Source: Gonium pectorale (taxonomy: Eukaryota > Chlorophyta > Chlorophyceae > Chlamydomonadales > Volvocaceae). Taken from it: 20,003 bases of DNA. A model generated the notes under the pieces. That model was given only the letters and a program-made list of their open reading frames with translations, was not told the DNA's origin and did no database searches. A program made the translations under genes and the position numbers. Location: assembly GCA_001584585.1 (NCBI GenBank), contig LSYV01000012.1, positions 1,413,601 through 1,433,603 of the forward strand, in the 5' to 3' direction. Numbering within the stretch: the stretch's first letter is position 1; each line of letters opens with the position of its first letter. This document shows, one piece after another, positions 19,101-20,003 of the stretch.

Positions 19101-20003
19101 GCGGTGTACCGCAGATCCACGCGCACCCCGGCACCTTTGCCGACTACGCCCCCGCCGCTTGCGACCGCATCCACGCCTACCTGCGCGCCAACCCGCTGCC
19201 CAGCATGGTCGGCCTGGCGGGCGTCGGCGGCGCCGGCGGCGTCAGCGGCGCCGGGGGTGGCGGCGGCCACGGGGCCGGCGCCGCCGCCACCGCCGCCGCC
19301 GCGCTGATGACGGTCAAGACCCTGGCGGTGCCGGGCTGCGTGCAAGTCATCTCCTGGGCCCACTCCATTTCTGAGACGGCGGCGGCTGGCGGCGGCGCTG
19401 CCGCCGCCGCTCCCCGGCGAAGCCTTGACGGCGGACTGCGGCGCGTCCGTTGGGGTTGCGGCGCAGGCGGCGGCGCCGCGGCATGCGGACTGCTGGCAAG
19501 TCTGGTTGACTCCCTGCCCGACGTCGGGCAGCTGACCGCCGTGGATGTGGAGGTGGACGGTGTGGCGACGTCGTACCGCCGCGCCGCAAGCGGCCTTCCG
19601 GCCTTCGGCCGCTTGCGGCGGGCCCTGATGCCGACCCCGCCGCCGCTGGCGCCGCTGCAAGCACAGGCCTGTGTCCAAGCGCTGACGGCAGGGGCGGGGG
19701 CCGCAGGCGGGCCTAGGATGGAGGTCGCGGTGATGTGGGTTCGACCTGCCTTCATGCAGGTCGGCGATGCCGGCGGTGCAGGCGCCGCCGGCGACGGCGC
19801 CGCCGCCGCAGTGGAGCTCGACATCTGCATCTTCGTGGGCGGTAGCGGCGTCGATAACTGCGGCCTTGGTGACGGCGGTGCCGCCGCCGGGCCGTCGGCT
19901 GCCGCGGCAGCGCCGCGTGGGTCGGCGGAGCTGCGGCTGCTGCTGGTGGCGGCCACTGACCCACGGGTCACCACCCCTGTGCTGCTGGACGAGCATGTAC
20001 GGC
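16140..20003 (+). CDS. Large membrane protein, 5' part, SBP C-terminal-like region
   Basis: Exons: 16140-16448, 16781-16879, 16993-17094, 17243-18850, 19115 to beyond the window; all join in phase 0. The start is uncertain: ATG 16140 is first in frame after the TATA-like box, and 16191 is an alternative. Three hydrophobic segments are visible, about residues 77-98 (WALGMGAWSLATGSLIVRAA), 142-165 (WVLVMLVLELLLAKGAYLLV) and 171-192 (AALAILVATAFSVLPDVVLL). Then come about 500 residues of Ala/Ser/Gly/Pro-rich sequence, probably disordered. From RARLVSVKIHAHPGTFADYA through IHAYLRANPL and VPGCVQVISWAH, then DVEVDGVATSY and MEVAVMWVRPAFMQVGDAG, the order weakly resembles the C-terminal region of SBP-box (SPL) proteins, which has a Lys-Leu-x-Gly, RPGC and Trp-containing pattern. 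No SBP zinc-finger domain is visible. The function is unknown. The intron after exon 3 is apparently GC-AG. Confidence 0.65.
16481..16544 (+). repeat. 23-bp tandem repeat in intron 1 of the membrane gene
   Basis: Two near-identical 23-bp units start at 16481 and 16504 (GGCCGTGGAATGGCCCGT then a G-run), with a partial third from 16527. The unit's GGAATGGCC also pairs with GGCCATTCC at 16550-16558, so the cluster can fold back on itself. Confidence 0.7.
16954..16986 (+). repeat. (CACC)n microsatellite next to a splice acceptor
   Basis: About eight CACC units end 6 nt before the acceptor GAGCAG|TTCTTT (exon at 16993). The repeat replaces the usual pyrimidine tract of intron 2, so length changes could affect splicing. 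Confidence 0.75.
17095..17242 (+). other. GC-AG intron with internal TGTAA
   Basis: The donor reads TGGCAG|GCGAGTTG and the acceptor CTGACAG|GCGGCC. The donor matches the AG|GCAAGT-type consensus of GC-AG introns in five of six intron positions, and removal joins two hydrophobic segments in phase 0. Reading through gives 19 extra residues and a TGA at 17149-17151. A TGTAA at 17193-17197 follows 42 nt after that stop. Confidence 0.6.
19582..19620. repeat. Perfect 14-nt inverted repeat in coding exon 5
   Basis: CGCCGCAAGCGGCC (19582-19595) and its exact complement (19607-19620) flank an 11-nt loop. It encodes RRAASGLPAFGRLRR, so the hairpin may simply reflect Arg/Ala/Gly codon use, but both arms are perfect. 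Confidence 0.7.

Noticed and set aside
19076..19996. 306-aa minus-strand ORF over exon 5 of the membrane gene
   Set aside because: The plus frame is open to the window edge and begins exactly at a good acceptor in phase; the minus frame is Arg/Gly/Ala low complexity.

Overview
The window looks like nuclear DNA of a volvocine green alga (Chlamydomonas/Volvox relatives). The evidence is very high GC in coding DNA, long Ala/Gly/Pro low-complexity stretches inside proteins, many short to medium introns with GTGAGT/GTGCGN-type donors and C-rich acceptors, and TGTAA motifs, the usual poly(A) signal of that group. I saw no rRNA, tRNA, CRISPR or bacterial-type operon. The species cannot be named from sequence alone.

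Layout. (1) 147-2423, minus: the 5' part of a secreted or lumenal protein with a signal peptide, leaving the window on the left; not recognised, with a possible degenerate protease-associated-like segment. (2) 2424-4551: a divergent intergenic region that ends in the cyclin promoter/leader, which carries an E2F-type site. (3) 4552-8651, plus: a complete seven-exon D-type cyclin (616 aa by my splice model) with an N-terminal LxCxE retinoblastoma-binding motif, a cyclin box keeping the CDK-contact Lys and Glu, and a large low-complexity insertion between the two cyclin lobes. Its 3' flank holds two G-quadruplex motifs. (4) 8652-11557: a tail-to-tail spacer. (5) 11558-14263, minus: a complete six-exon gene for a chloroplast-type SRPBCC (polyketide cyclase/START-like) protein of 257 aa. 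(6) 14264-16139: a divergent spacer with CTATATAG boxes near both flanking genes, a strong inverted repeat and unexplained ORF fragments. (7) 16140-20003, plus: the 5' part of a large membrane protein (five exons seen, one intron apparently GC-AG) whose soluble region weakly resembles the C-terminal domain of plant/algal SBP-box (SPL) proteins; it runs off the right edge.

The genes do not form an operon. The clearest biology is the D cyclin: LxCxE motif, E2F-like promoter site and cyclin box fit the RB-E2F size-control pathway of volvocine algae. All splice models come from reading-frame continuity, splice consensus and family resemblance recalled from memory; no alignment or transcript data were available.
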